The notes under the pieces are model-generated. The model searched no databases. It was not told the DNA's origin and saw nothing but the letters and a program-made list of their open reading frames with translations. The position numbers and the translations under genes are program-made. From Actinomadura coerulea (GTDB taxonomy: Bacteria > Actinomycetota > Actinomycetes > Streptosporangiales > Streptosporangiaceae), in contig NZ_JACHMQ010000001.1 of assembly GCF_014208105.1 (NCBI RefSeq), positions 5,084,001 through 5,148,000 of the forward strand: a stretch of DNA of 64,000 nucleotides. Direction: 5' to 3'. This document shows positions 1 to 7,765 of this stretch, piece after piece (positions within the stretch are counted from its first letter, which is position 1; every line of letters begins with the position of its first letter).

Positions 1-996
1 GGACCCGGCCGAGACGCGCCCCCACACCAGCGACAGGCTGGAGCGCGGGTCGACGCGCCGCGACAGCGCGGACGGCAGCTCGGTGACGATCTTGGCGAGC
101 GCGTAGACCAGGTCGGCGGTCAGGTGCGGCCGGGCGGTGTGGCCGCCGGGCCCGGTGACCTTCACGTAGACCTTGTCGCAGGCCGCGGTGATCGGGCCGG
201 TGCGCAGCCCGAGCTGGCCGACCTCGATGCGGGGGTCGCAGTGCAGCGCGAACGCGCGGTCGACGCCCGCGATGCCACCGGCGGCCATCACGTCCAGCGC
301 CCCGCCGGGCGTCTCCTCGGCGGGCTGGAACAGCAGCCGGACGCGGCCGGGCAGCAGCCCCGCCTCCGCCTGCTGGGCCAGGAACAGGCCCGCGCCCAGC
401 ACCATCGTGGTGTGCACGTCGTGGCCGCACGCGTGCGCGACGCCGGGGACGGTCGACCGGTAGGAGACGCCCTCCTTCTCGTCCTGGAGCGGGAGCGCGT
501 CGATGTCGGCCCGCAGCGCCACGGTCGTGCCGTCGGCGGGGCCGATGTCGCAGAACAGCCCGGTGCCCTTCGGCAGGATCACCGGCTCCAGCCCGGCCGC
601 GCGGAGCCGCTCGGCGAGCCTGCGGGTCGTGCGGTGCTCGGCGTAGCCGAGCTCGGGGTGCATGTGCAGGTCGCGGCGGAAGGCGATCAGCTCCGCCTCG
701 TGCCCGGCGAGGAACGCGTCGAGCTGCGGCTGCAGCGCCGCGCCGCCGAGCACCCCCGGGACCCCGGACACCACCGGGACCCCGGTCGCCGCGGAGGCGC
801 CGGTCGCCGCGGCGGACGCGTCCCGCCGCCGCGCGGCGCCCTCGGCGTCGTGCGGGGCGGGCCCGCCGGGCACCGGCCCGTTCACTCCGGCGGTGCCGGA
901 GACGGCGCCCCGGTCCTCCCGGCCCTCGGGACTCTCGTGTCCCGGGGCGGCGGGTGGTTCAAGGCCGGGCATCACCCCGGGTCCCGGATGTGTCAT
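1..996 (-). CDS. M20-family amidohydrolase (partial, C-terminus off window)
   Basis: Metal-dependent amidohydrolase of the M20D (hippurate / N-acyl-amino-acid hydrolase) type; the exact substrate is not deducible. Read leftward from ATG at 996, which sits behind AGGGGGCGCAC. The first ~80 residues are a Pro/Ala/Gly-rich extension, and the family core begins at LIAFRRDLHMHPELGY. The metal-site motif ACGHDVHT and the catalytic-glutamate motif FQPAEETPGG are visible, followed by the dimerisation-domain start ITAACDKVYVKVTGPGGHTARP. 332 codons are in the window and the reading frame is open at base 1, so the gene continues outside. Downstream in-frame starts could remove part of the extension. 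A TAGGCT -10-like box lies at 1020-1025. Family certain, N-terminus less so. Confidence 0.88.
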   Translation of the reverse strand, partial: MTHPGPGVMPGLEPPAAPGHESPEGREDRGAVSGTAGVNGPVPGGPAPHDAEGAARRRDASAAATGASAATGVPVVSGVPGVLGGAALQPQLDAFLAGHEAELIAFRRDLHMHPELGYAEHRTTRRLAERLRAAGLEPVILPKGTGLFCDIGPADGTTVALRADIDALPLQDEKEGVSYRSTVPGVAHACGHDVHTTMVLGAGLFLAQQAEAGLLPGRVRLLFQPAEETPGGALDVMAAGGIAGVDRAFALHCDPRIEVGQLGLRTGPITAACDKVYVKVTGPGGHTARPHLTADLVYALAKIVTELPSALSRRVDPRSSLSLVWGRVSAGS

Positions 997-1019
997 GTGC
1001 GCCCCCTGCGCGATGGCGG

Positions 1020-1025
1020 AGCCTA
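1020..1025 (-). promoter_or_regulatory. -10 box (TAGGCT) of the M20 amidohydrolase gene
   Basis: On the minus strand TAGGCT fits the actinobacterial TANNNT -10 pattern and lies 24 nt before the proposed start codon, giving a short leader that contains the AGGGGG ribosome binding site. No convincing TTGAC -35 element is seen upstream. Confidence 0.4.
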
Positions 1026-1141
1026 GCGGCGCCCGCCGGGTGATGTTCTCGTTGGTGGAAACGGTGCGATTCTCGGGTCTGCTCGCGGGATCGGTGCTCG
1101 CGGGCTCGGTGTCCGCGGGGTTCCCGGTGCCGTCCGGCTGC

Positions 1142-2308
1142 TCAGGCTCCGGCATGTGCGACCTCCCCCAGTGTGACGAACCTGTCCTCCGCGAGCTCGG
1201 CGATCGCCGCGTCGACGATGTTCTCCAGCGTCCCGCCGCCGGCGCGGATCGCGCGCTGGCGCTCGTACGGGGCGCCGTGCTCCAGGACCTCGCCGGCGAC
1301 CTTGAGCTCCTCGGCGCAGCCGAGCCGGTCGGCGACCGGCTCCAGCTCCCGGATCAGCTCGTACAGGTCGTCCCGGAGCGGGGCGGTGCTCCCCGTGTCG
1401 TCGGTGATGACGATGGCGTCGAGCCCGTACCTGGTGGCGCGCCACTTGTTGTCGCGCACCACCCAGGCGGCCGGCCGCGGCAGCGTGTACCCGCGGTCCA
1501 GCTGCTGCTCGAACAGCGTGACGAGGCTCTGGCACAGAGCGGCGGCCATCCCCACCTCACGCAGGGTGGGAATCCCGTCGAACATCCTGATCTCGACGGT
1601 GCCGAAGTCAGGATGCGGCCGGATGTCCCACCAGACCTCCTTGATGCTCCTTATCGTTCCCGAACGCATCAGCGTGTCCATGTAATCCTCGAAGGCCGCC
1701 CAGTCGTCTAGCAGGTGGGGCGGCCCGGCCGTGGGCAGCTGGCCGAACACGACCGCCCGGCAGGACGCGAGGCCGGTGTCGCCGCCGCTCCAGAACGGGC
1801 TGGACGCGGTGAGCGCGAGGAAGTGCGGAAGGTAGGACGAGAGCGCGTTGACGATCGGGATCGCCTTGGCGCCGTCGGAGATGCCGACGTGGACGTGAAC
1901 GCCGAACGTCTGGATGCGACGGGCCAGCCACTGCATCTCCTCGACCAGCTTGGCGTAGCGCCCCATCGGCGCCATCACCGCCTCCCGCCAGTCGCTGATC
2001 GGATGGGTGCCCGTGCAGGCCAGCGCGAGGCCGAGGTCCGCGGCGGCGGCGCGCAGGTCGGTGAGGGTGCCGGCCAGGTCGGCCTTGGCCTCACCCACGG
2101 TGTCGCTGATCCCGGTCACCACCTCGATGGTGGACTCCATCAGCTCGTGCCGGACGCGCGGGTTGTCGCCGTCGTCGCTGAGGGAAGGCAGGGCGGCGAG
2201 AACCTCGCGTGCGTCCTGCCGCAGGTGCCTGGTCTCCGCATCGACGAGCTGGATCTCCCACTCGACGCCGAGCGTCGCCCCGTGCGATGCGTTGAAGTCA
2301 ATGGCCAC
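1142..2308 (-). CDS. YbdK-type glutamate--cysteine ligase / carboxylate-amine ligase
   Basis: 388-aa ATP-dependent carboxylate-amine ligase of the glutamate-cysteine ligase 2 (YbdK) family, which joins an amine to a glutamate-like carboxylate; the physiological product in actinomycetes is unclear. The family signature GVEWEIQLVDAETR lies close to the N-terminus, and the nucleotide/metal-site stretch FGVHVHVGI and the segment VEIRMFDGIPTLREV follow. A GTG start at 2308 is chosen because GGAGG lies 6 nt upstream; an in-frame ATG at 2407 would add 33 Cys-rich, non-family residues. The gene precedes the M20 gene on the same strand with a 145-bp gap containing its own -10 box, so they are probably separate transcripts. 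Confidence 0.88.
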   Translation of the reverse strand: MAIDFNASHGATLGVEWEIQLVDAETRHLRQDAREVLAALPSLSDDGDNPRVRHELMESTIEVVTGISDTVGEAKADLAGTLTDLRAAAADLGLALACTGTHPISDWREAVMAPMGRYAKLVEEMQWLARRIQTFGVHVHVGISDGAKAIPIVNALSSYLPHFLALTASSPFWSGGDTGLASCRAVVFGQLPTAGPPHLLDDWAAFEDYMDTLMRSGTIRSIKEVWWDIRPHPDFGTVEIRMFDGIPTLREVGMAAALCQSLVTLFEQQLDRGYTLPRPAAWVVRDNKWRATRYGLDAIVITDDTGSTAPLRDDLYELIRELEPVADRLGCAEELKVAGEVLEHGAPYERQRAIRAGGGTLENIVDAAIAELAEDRFVTLGEVAHAGA

Positions 2309-2754
2309 GGCCAACCTCCGTCCACAATCCTTGCAGGTCGTTGCGTGGCACGTGGCGCAATTCAGCCAGCGGGTCCCTAAGCCTGGACAAACGCCGGTCC
2401 AGGTCACGTGTTCGTTCCATGATGGCGTCCGTGCCCGCCCCCTGCCGGGCGTCCATGCCCTTTGCGGATCAATTGACTCATGCGAGCCGTCGGAAGGGGG
2501 GCGGACGCCCTACTTTTCGGTCACGATCTTGGCGTCCGCACCGCTAGATCGAACTAGTCAGTCCGTCCAAAATACCGTCAACCCGTCTCAAAATCCCGTC
2601 CATGACGGATCGTAACCGATCGACCTCGCCCCATACGTACCGTGACATGACCGATGCTCCCTCCCGTCACGTCCGTCGCCTCCGTCCCGCGCTTGCCGGA
2701 TTCGCGATCGGGTACCTCTTCGCCGGATAGGTCGCCTAGTCTTCGGGGGGAGTC
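2309..2754. other. Intergenic region with CCGTC repeats, no gene
   Basis: 446 bp between divergent genes. It holds a 7-bp hairpin (CCTGGAC/GTCCAGG, 2382-2403) and a comparatively AT-rich patch at 2545-2610. That patch has four CCGTC units at 2563, 2575, 2583 and 2596, which form two near-copies of a 20-21 bp unit containing CAAAAT. A TAGTCT -10-like element at 2738-2743 lies just before the dacC ribosome binding site. No reading frame with family similarity was found here. Confidence 0.6.
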
Positions 2755-4095
2755 ATGGGCGTTGGGCGCCTGCGCGCCGGGAGCGATCGCGCTCCCACGG
2801 GATTGAGGAGCGTCGGGAGCTTGCCAGGACAGCGACGAGGGCCGGCCGGCGTCCGCCGCGCCCTGACGTTGATCACCGTGCCGGTCACGGCCGCCTCGCT
2901 CGCGGCCGCCCCCGCGCTCGCCGCCGCACCGGCCGGCGCGGCACGCGCCGGAGCCGCACCGGGCGGGGGCGCGGGCGCCGCGGCGTCGCCCGCCGCGTCG
3001 CCGCAGGCGCAGACCGTGGGCGGGCCGGGGCTCGCGAGCCGCGGCGTCGTCGCGGGCACGGCGCCGGGCGTCCCGGCCCCGCCGAAGATCAAGGCGGCCT
3101 CGTACCTGATCGCGGACGCCGACACCGGGCAGGTCCTGGCCGCCAAGGACCCGCACGGGCACTACCTGCCCGCCAGCACCCTCAAGACCCTCACCGCGCT
3201 GACGCTCGTCCCCAAGCTGGACCCGAACCGGCTCGTCCGGCCGTCCCAGAAGGCGTGCGACACCGAGGGCACCAAGGTCGGGCTGACCCCGAAGATGCAG
3301 TACAAGGTCTCCGACCTGTTCCACGCGCTGCTGATGATGTCGGCCAACGACGCGGCGGTGACGCTGGCGGAGGCCGACGGCGGGATGCGCAGGACCCTCG
3401 CCGACATGAACGCCGAGGCCAGGCGGATCAACGCGCGCGACACCCTCGCCGGGTCCCCGAACGGGCTGGACAAGGACCTCGGGCTGAACGTCCGGACGCA
3501 GCACACCTCGGCCTACGACCTCGCGCTCATCCTGCGCGAGGGGATGAAGAACCCCGAGTACCGCGCCTACATGCAGGCGATCGACTTCCAGTTCCCGGCG
3601 CCCCCGACCAAGAAGGAGCGCAAGAAGGGCAAGAAGGTCGGCGGGTACCCGATCCACACCCACAACCACATGCTCCCGGGCGAGCGGCTGGCCTACCCCG
3701 GGATGCTCGGCGGCAAGAACGGCTACACGATCGCCGCCCAGCAGACCTTCGTCGCCCAGGCGCGCCGCGGCGGGCACACGATCGTGATCTCGCTGATGCG
3801 GGCGGACATGCCGCCGTCGGCGTACGCGGCCAAGCTGCTGAACTGGGGCTTCGCCGCCCGCGGGAAGGTGCAGCCGGTGGGCACGCTCGTCCCGCCCGGC
3901 GACATCGAGCAGACCCGCAAGGACGGCCGCTCGGGCGTGCTGCCCGACGCGCCGCTCGCCTCCGACGACTCGTCCCGCATGTGGCTGCTCGTCGGCGGCG
4001 GCGCCGTGGGCGCCCTGCTCGCGATCGCGGTGCTGTTCGTGGTGCTGCGCCGCAGGCGGCGGCTGGAGGCGGCCCGGTCCCGCGCCGGCCGGTAA
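2755..4095 (+). CDS. dacC: D-alanyl-D-alanine carboxypeptidase (S11, DacC/PBP5-like)
   Basis: 446-aa penicillin-binding carboxypeptidase that trims the terminal D-Ala of peptidoglycan stem peptides outside the membrane. Start ATG 2755 follows GGGGGGAGTC. An Ala-rich signal sequence spans about residues 33-66. Active-site motifs are S141-TL-K144 (SxxK), S196-A-N198 (SxN) and K321-N-G323, where most penicillin-binding enzymes have KTG. A C-terminal membrane anchor (WLLVGGGAVGALLAIAVLF) is followed by an Arg-rich cytosolic tail, as in membrane-tethered actinobacterial DacC. The Lys-rich insert around residues 286-294 is exposed-loop-like. A hairpin follows at 4154-4181. Family call is firm. Confidence 0.93.
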   Translation: MGVGRLRAGSDRAPTGLRSVGSLPGQRRGPAGVRRALTLITVPVTAASLAAAPALAAAPAGAARAGAAPGGGAGAAASPAASPQAQTVGGPGLASRGVVAGTAPGVPAPPKIKAASYLIADADTGQVLAAKDPHGHYLPASTLKTLTALTLVPKLDPNRLVRPSQKACDTEGTKVGLTPKMQYKVSDLFHALLMMSANDAAVTLAEADGGMRRTLADMNAEARRINARDTLAGSPNGLDKDLGLNVRTQHTSAYDLALILREGMKNPEYRAYMQAIDFQFPAPPTKKERKKGKKVGGYPIHTHNHMLPGERLAYPGMLGGKNGYTIAAQQTFVAQARRGGHTIVISLMRADMPPSAYAAKLLNWGFAARGKVQPVGTLVPPGDIEQTRKDGRSGVLPDAPLASDDSSRMWLLVGGGAVGALLAIAVLFVVLRRRRRLEAARSRAGR

Positions 4096-4153
4096 AGCTT
4101 CCCCCACCCCTTCCCACGGGCCTGGCACCCCCGCGTCCGGCGGGCTTACGCTC

Positions 4154-4181
4154 GCGGTGACGCCGGTGATCACGTCACCGC
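4154..4181 (+). terminator. 9-bp perfect hairpin between dacC and the SnoaL-like gene
   Basis: GCGGTGACG at 4154-4162 pairs with CGTCACCGC at 4173-4181 around a 10-nt loop. It may end the dacC transcript. Because a TACGCT -10-like box lies at 4147-4152, it could instead form the first structure of the downstream leader. There is no U-tract. Confidence 0.4.
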
Positions 4182-4221
4182 CGGGGGACGGCGGAACGGC
4201 GCCGCGGGGAGGAACTGCGCC

Positions 4222-4674
4222 ATGTCCGACTTGTATGTCCCCATGCCCGGCGCGCCCGCCCTCACGGCGGAGCCGCCGCCGACGTACGAGCATCCGAACG
4301 TGACGCTGCTGAAGGACGGCTACACGGCCTTCGCCAAGGGCGACATGGACCTCATCCGCGCGCTGCTCGCCGACGACGTCGTGCACAGCGTCCCCGGACG
4401 CGGGCCCGTCTGCGGCGAGTACCGGACGCCCGAGGAGGTCCTCGGCTTCTACGTCCGGCTGTTCGAGCTGTCCGGCGGGACGTTCCACACCGAGCCCTAC
4501 TCGGTCATGGCCAACGACGAGTACGGCGCCGCCCTCGTCCAGACCTGCGCCGAGCGCCCCGGCCGGATCCTCGACGGCCGCGCCGTCGACCTGTTCCGCT
4601 TCCGCGACGGAAAGATCACCGAGATCCGCACCCTGGCCGAGGACCAGTACGCCAGCGACGCCTTCTGGGCCTGA
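4222..4674 (+). CDS. SnoaL-like / NTF2-fold protein
   Basis: 150-aa protein of the NTF2-like SnoaL superfamily (alpha+beta cone with an internal pocket). The pattern ALLADDVVHSVPGRGPVCGEYRT followed by FRFRDGKITEIRTLAEDQ is typical. Members include small-molecule isomerases and cyclases as well as non-enzymatic binding proteins, so the substrate cannot be assigned. Start ATG 4222 has GGAGG 8 nt upstream. It stands alone between dacC and the convergent BrkB gene. There is no signal peptide, so it should be cytosolic. Confidence 0.8.
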   Translation: MSDLYVPMPGAPALTAEPPPTYEHPNVTLLKDGYTAFAKGDMDLIRALLADDVVHSVPGRGPVCGEYRTPEEVLGFYVRLFELSGGTFHTEPYSVMANDEYGAALVQTCAERPGRILDGRAVDLFRFRDGKITEIRTLAEDQYASDAFWA

Positions 4675-4770
4675 CCCGGTCCCGCCCCCGCCTCCCGACC
4701 GGACCGGCTTCCCGGGCTCCACCGGCCTCCGGCTCCACGGCCGGCTCGCCGACTTCGCTCGGCTTGCCGG

Positions 4771-5940
4771 TCAGGCCGGTCTTCCGGTTTCGAGTGGCTT
4801 CTCGCCTTCCATCGGCTTCCCGGGCTCTACGGGGTTCTCGTCTTCCGCCCCGTTCCCGGCCGCCACCGGTTTCTCGTGGCGGCCTGGCGTTCGACGGCGG
4901 CCCGGGGCCTCGTCCCGGGCCCGGTCATCGTTCTCGGCCGGCTTCTCGTGCCTGCCGGGCCTCTCGCCGGCGCGTTCCTGGAGCGCCTCGACCTCCGCGC
5001 TGTCGGCGCTGTTCTCCGGGTTGGCGGCGTCCGCGGTGAGGACGACGCGGCGCGTCGCCGTCCAGGCGGCGACGAACAGGGCGAACCGGGTCGCGATGTT
5101 GATCCAGACCATCAGCCCGACCAGCACCGCGAACGTGCCGTAGACGGGGTTCTGCGTCGTCCGCCCGATCAGGAACGCCGCGATCTGCTTGAGGATCTCG
5201 AAGCCGACCGCGCCGAAAAGCGCCCCCCGGATGATCCGGCGCCAGGGCGCCCGGGTACCCGACAGCCGGGTGAACAGCGCCAGGAAGACCACGGTGTCGA
5301 AGAAGATCGCGCAGGCGAGCGACAGCAGCCGCAGCCCGGTTCCGGCGCCGGGGACGTGGTCCATGCCGAGCCAGCCGAGGACGGTGTGGGTGGCGGACGT
5401 CGTGACCGTCGTGACCGCCATGCCGCAGACCAGGATGAGGCCGAGGAACGCGAGCACGCCGCCGTCCCAGAGGCGCTTCAGGAAGAAGTTGCCGCCGCCG
5501 CCCGGCTCGTTGCCCCAGATGTCGCGCAGGGACTCGCGCAGCACCTGCACCCAGCCGATCCCGGTGACCAGCAGCGCGACGAGGCCGAGGACCCCGACGG
5601 CGGTCTTGGACTGGGCGATCTGCTCGACGTCCAGCTGACCCGCGAGCCCCGGCAGCTGCGAGCTGATCGCCCGGACGAAGTAGGCGCGGGCCTCGTCGCT
5701 GACCCCGACGAGGTAGCCGAGCAGCGCGTACGCCAGCGCCATCAGCGGGAAGAACGACAGGAACGCGTAGCTGGTGAGGGCGGCGGCGAGCCGGTCGCCG
5801 CGGCGCTCCTGGTACCGCTCCAACGCGCGCACCTGGTGGTCGAACCACCGCGACCGCTCCCGGGAGCGCCGCAGCAGCGCCTTCCCGTCACCGAGCAGGG
5901 ACTCGCTCCGCCGCCGCACCCCGCCGATCACCTGCCGCAT
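4771..5940 (-). CDS. YihY/BrkB-family inner-membrane protein
   Basis: 389-aa membrane protein of the YihY/virulence factor BrkB family; the molecular function is not established. It has about six hydrophobic helices with the family stretch RLAAALTSYAFLSFFPL near the N-terminus, and a conserved IWGNEPGGGGNFF segment. The last ~70 residues are a charged, repetitive, probably disordered cytosolic tail (GRHEKP twice, PGKP, GEKP). ATG 5940 is used; an in-frame GTG at 5967 would add nine residues, and neither has a strong ribosome binding site. The repeat character continues in frame past the stop codon (VEPGKPV coding at 4722), suggesting the tail length changes. Neighbours are the 2'-5' RNA ligase and trpS genes. 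Confidence 0.85.
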   Translation of the reverse strand: MRQVIGGVRRRSESLLGDGKALLRRSRERSRWFDHQVRALERYQERRGDRLAAALTSYAFLSFFPLMALAYALLGYLVGVSDEARAYFVRAISSQLPGLAGQLDVEQIAQSKTAVGVLGLVALLVTGIGWVQVLRESLRDIWGNEPGGGGNFFLKRLWDGGVLAFLGLILVCGMAVTTVTTSATHTVLGWLGMDHVPGAGTGLRLLSLACAIFFDTVVFLALFTRLSGTRAPWRRIIRGALFGAVGFEILKQIAAFLIGRTTQNPVYGTFAVLVGLMVWINIATRFALFVAAWTATRRVVLTADAANPENSADSAEVEALQERAGERPGRHEKPAENDDRARDEAPGRRRTPGRHEKPVAAGNGAEDENPVEPGKPMEGEKPLETGRPA

Positions 5941-6032
5941 GCACGCAACGTACCCAACCCGGGCCACTCGATGCCGCAGACGGTAATCGAACGGTCAACG
6001 CAGCGTCTTGTGCGACCGGTCACCCTGCCGCC

Positions 6033-6686
6033 TCACTGAGAGGCGGGCCCGCCTCTGTTACCGCCCGGGGACGGGACGGCCCCGTCGCCGAAGATGAAGT
6101 CGCACTGCGGGCGCCACACGCCGTCCCGCCCGTGCTCGTACAGGGAGAATCCCCACGTCTCGAAGTCGGCGGTGTAGCCGGCGAGCTCCTTGAACGCCTG
6201 GTCCATGACGCTCTCGGGGAGGTGGTGGGCGATGGTCACGTGCGGGTGGTACGGAAACGGCAGCGGACGCGCGAGCGGACCCGACAGAACCTTCGCCTGA
6301 ACCCGCTCACAACCACCGATTCCTTCGGCAAGTGCCACGAACACGACCGGTGACACCGGCCGGAACGTTCCGCTGCCTCGCAGCCTGATCGGGAACGGGG
6401 TCTCGGTACCCGCGACGGCCCGCAGATGCTCCTGGACGGCGTCGACCTCGGAGTCGGGGATCTCGGTCGGCGGCAGCAGCGTGATGTGCGTCGGAATCGC
6501 GTGGGCGAGCGGATCCCCGAACGAGGCCCGCCGCGCCTGCAGGAACGCGCCGTACGGGTCGGGGATGGGGATGGCGACGCCGATCGTGCGCACGCCGCCG
6601 TCCCCGCCGGGGGCCACGCCCCCGGCGGCGGAGGGCGCCTCCCCGGGGCCCTCCGCGGCGTCGCGAGCGGGGCCGTCAGCGACCAC
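6033..6686 (-). CDS. 2'-5' RNA ligase family phosphoesterase
   Basis: 217-aa member of the 2H phosphoesterase superfamily (LigT / 2'-5' RNA ligase-like), which acts on 2',3'-cyclic phosphates or 2'-5' linkages. Both catalytic HxT motifs are present: H67-I-T69 in the context PTHITLL and H149-V-T151 in HPHVTIAH. GTG 6686 overlaps the trpS stop (GTGGTCGCTGA), implying translational coupling to trpS. A later GTG at 6593 directly before RTIGVAIP would drop a 31-residue low-complexity leader. An RNA-end-processing gene coupled to a tRNA synthetase gene is common in actinobacteria. Physiological substrate unknown. Confidence 0.85.
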   Translation of the reverse strand: MVADGPARDAAEGPGEAPSAAGGVAPGGDGGVRTIGVAIPIPDPYGAFLQARRASFGDPLAHAIPTHITLLPPTEIPDSEVDAVQEHLRAVAGTETPFPIRLRGSGTFRPVSPVVFVALAEGIGGCERVQAKVLSGPLARPLPFPYHPHVTIAHHLPESVMDQAFKELAGYTADFETWGFSLYEHGRDGVWRPQCDFIFGDGAVPSPGGNRGGPASQ

Positions 6687-7752
6687 GTCCCACGAATCCC
6701 ACCCGTTCGCGCACGGTCTCCATCGTCGCGGTGGCGACGCCGGAGGCGCGCTCGGCGCCGAGCGCGAGCACCCGGTCGAGCCGCTCCTCGTCGTCCAGCA
6801 GCTTGAGGGTGCGCTCCCTGATCGGCGTGAAGGTGTCGAGGACGACCTGCGCGAGGTCCTTCTTGAACTGCCCGTACCCCGAGCCCGCGTAGCGGCTCTC
6901 GAGGTCGGGGACGGAGCTGCCCTCCAGCGCGGAGAAGATCCGCAGGAGGTTGGTGACGCCGGCCTTCTTCTCCTCGTCGTAGACGACCTCGGTCCCGGTG
7001 TCGGTGACCGCGCGCATGATCTTCTTGCGCATCGGGCCGGGCTCCTCCAGCACGTCGATGATCCCCTGCGGCGAGGACGCCGACTTGCTCATCTTGGCGT
7101 CCGGCTCCTGGAGGTCGGTGATCTTCGCGGCGCCCTCGGGGATGTGCGCGTCCGGCGGCACGAACGTGTCGCCGAACCGGTGGTTGAACCGCTGCGCGAG
7201 GGTGCGGGTGAGCTCCAGGTGCTGCCGCTGGTCCTCGCCGACGGGGACGCGCAGCGCCCGGCCGCCCTCGGCGATGGGGTCGGGCGAGTAGAGCAGGATG
7301 TCGGCGGCCTGGAGGACCGGGTAGGTGAACAGCCCGACGGTCGTCCCGCCGGTGCCCTGCTTGGAGGACTTGTCCTTGAACTGCGTCATCCGCTGGGCCT
7401 CACCGAAGCCGGTGAGGCAGCCGAGCACCCAGGCCAGCTCGGCGTGCTCGGGGACGTGGCTCTGCACGAACACCGTGGCGCGGTCGGGGTCGAGGCCCAT
7501 CGCGAGGAGCTGGGCGACGGCGACCTTGGTCCGGCGGCGCAGCAGCGCCGGGTCGTGCTCGACGGTGATCGCGTGCAGGTCCACCACGCAGTAGAAGGCG
7601 TCGTGGGTGTCCTGCATCGAGACCCACTGCCGGAGCGCCCCCAGGTAGTTGCCGAGGTGGAACGAGTCGGCGGTGGGCTGGATGCCGGACAGCACGCGCG
7701 GCGGGGCCGCGGCCGTTCCGGCGGACGCTTCGGGGCTGGGCGCTTCGGGCAT
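6676..7752 (-). CDS. trpS: Tryptophan--tRNA ligase
   Basis: 358-aa class I aminoacyl-tRNA synthetase that charges tRNA-Trp. The HIGH-equivalent is in FHLGNYLGALRQW, the tryptophan/ATP-pocket segment PVGEDQRQHLELTR is present, and the KMSKS loop is intact (DAKMSKSASSPQG). Start ATG 7752; an in-frame GTG at 7758 is equally near the GAGAGA sequence upstream. The longer open frame beyond this runs antisense into the preceding CNNM-like gene and is not part of TrpRS. It lies 13 bp downstream of the CNNM-like gene and overlaps the 2'-5' RNA ligase start, so the three probably form one transcript. Confidence 0.96.
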   Translation of the reverse strand: MPEAPSPEASAGTAAAPPRVLSGIQPTADSFHLGNYLGALRQWVSMQDTHDAFYCVVDLHAITVEHDPALLRRRTKVAVAQLLAMGLDPDRATVFVQSHVPEHAELAWVLGCLTGFGEAQRMTQFKDKSSKQGTGGTTVGLFTYPVLQAADILLYSPDPIAEGGRALRVPVGEDQRQHLELTRTLAQRFNHRFGDTFVPPDAHIPEGAAKITDLQEPDAKMSKSASSPQGIIDVLEEPGPMRKKIMRAVTDTGTEVVYDEEKKAGVTNLLRIFSALEGSSVPDLESRYAGSGYGQFKKDLAQVVLDTFTPIRERTLKLLDDEERLDRVLALGAERASGVATATMETVRERVGFVGRGR

Positions 7753-7765
7753 GTGCACGATTCTC

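Noticed and set aside
2578..4722. Very long open frame on the minus strand opposite dacC and the SnoaL-like gene
   Set aside because: Composition is that of antisense GC-rich codons (Arg/Gly/Val/Asp-rich), it has no domain motifs, and it covers two well-supported genes on the other strand.
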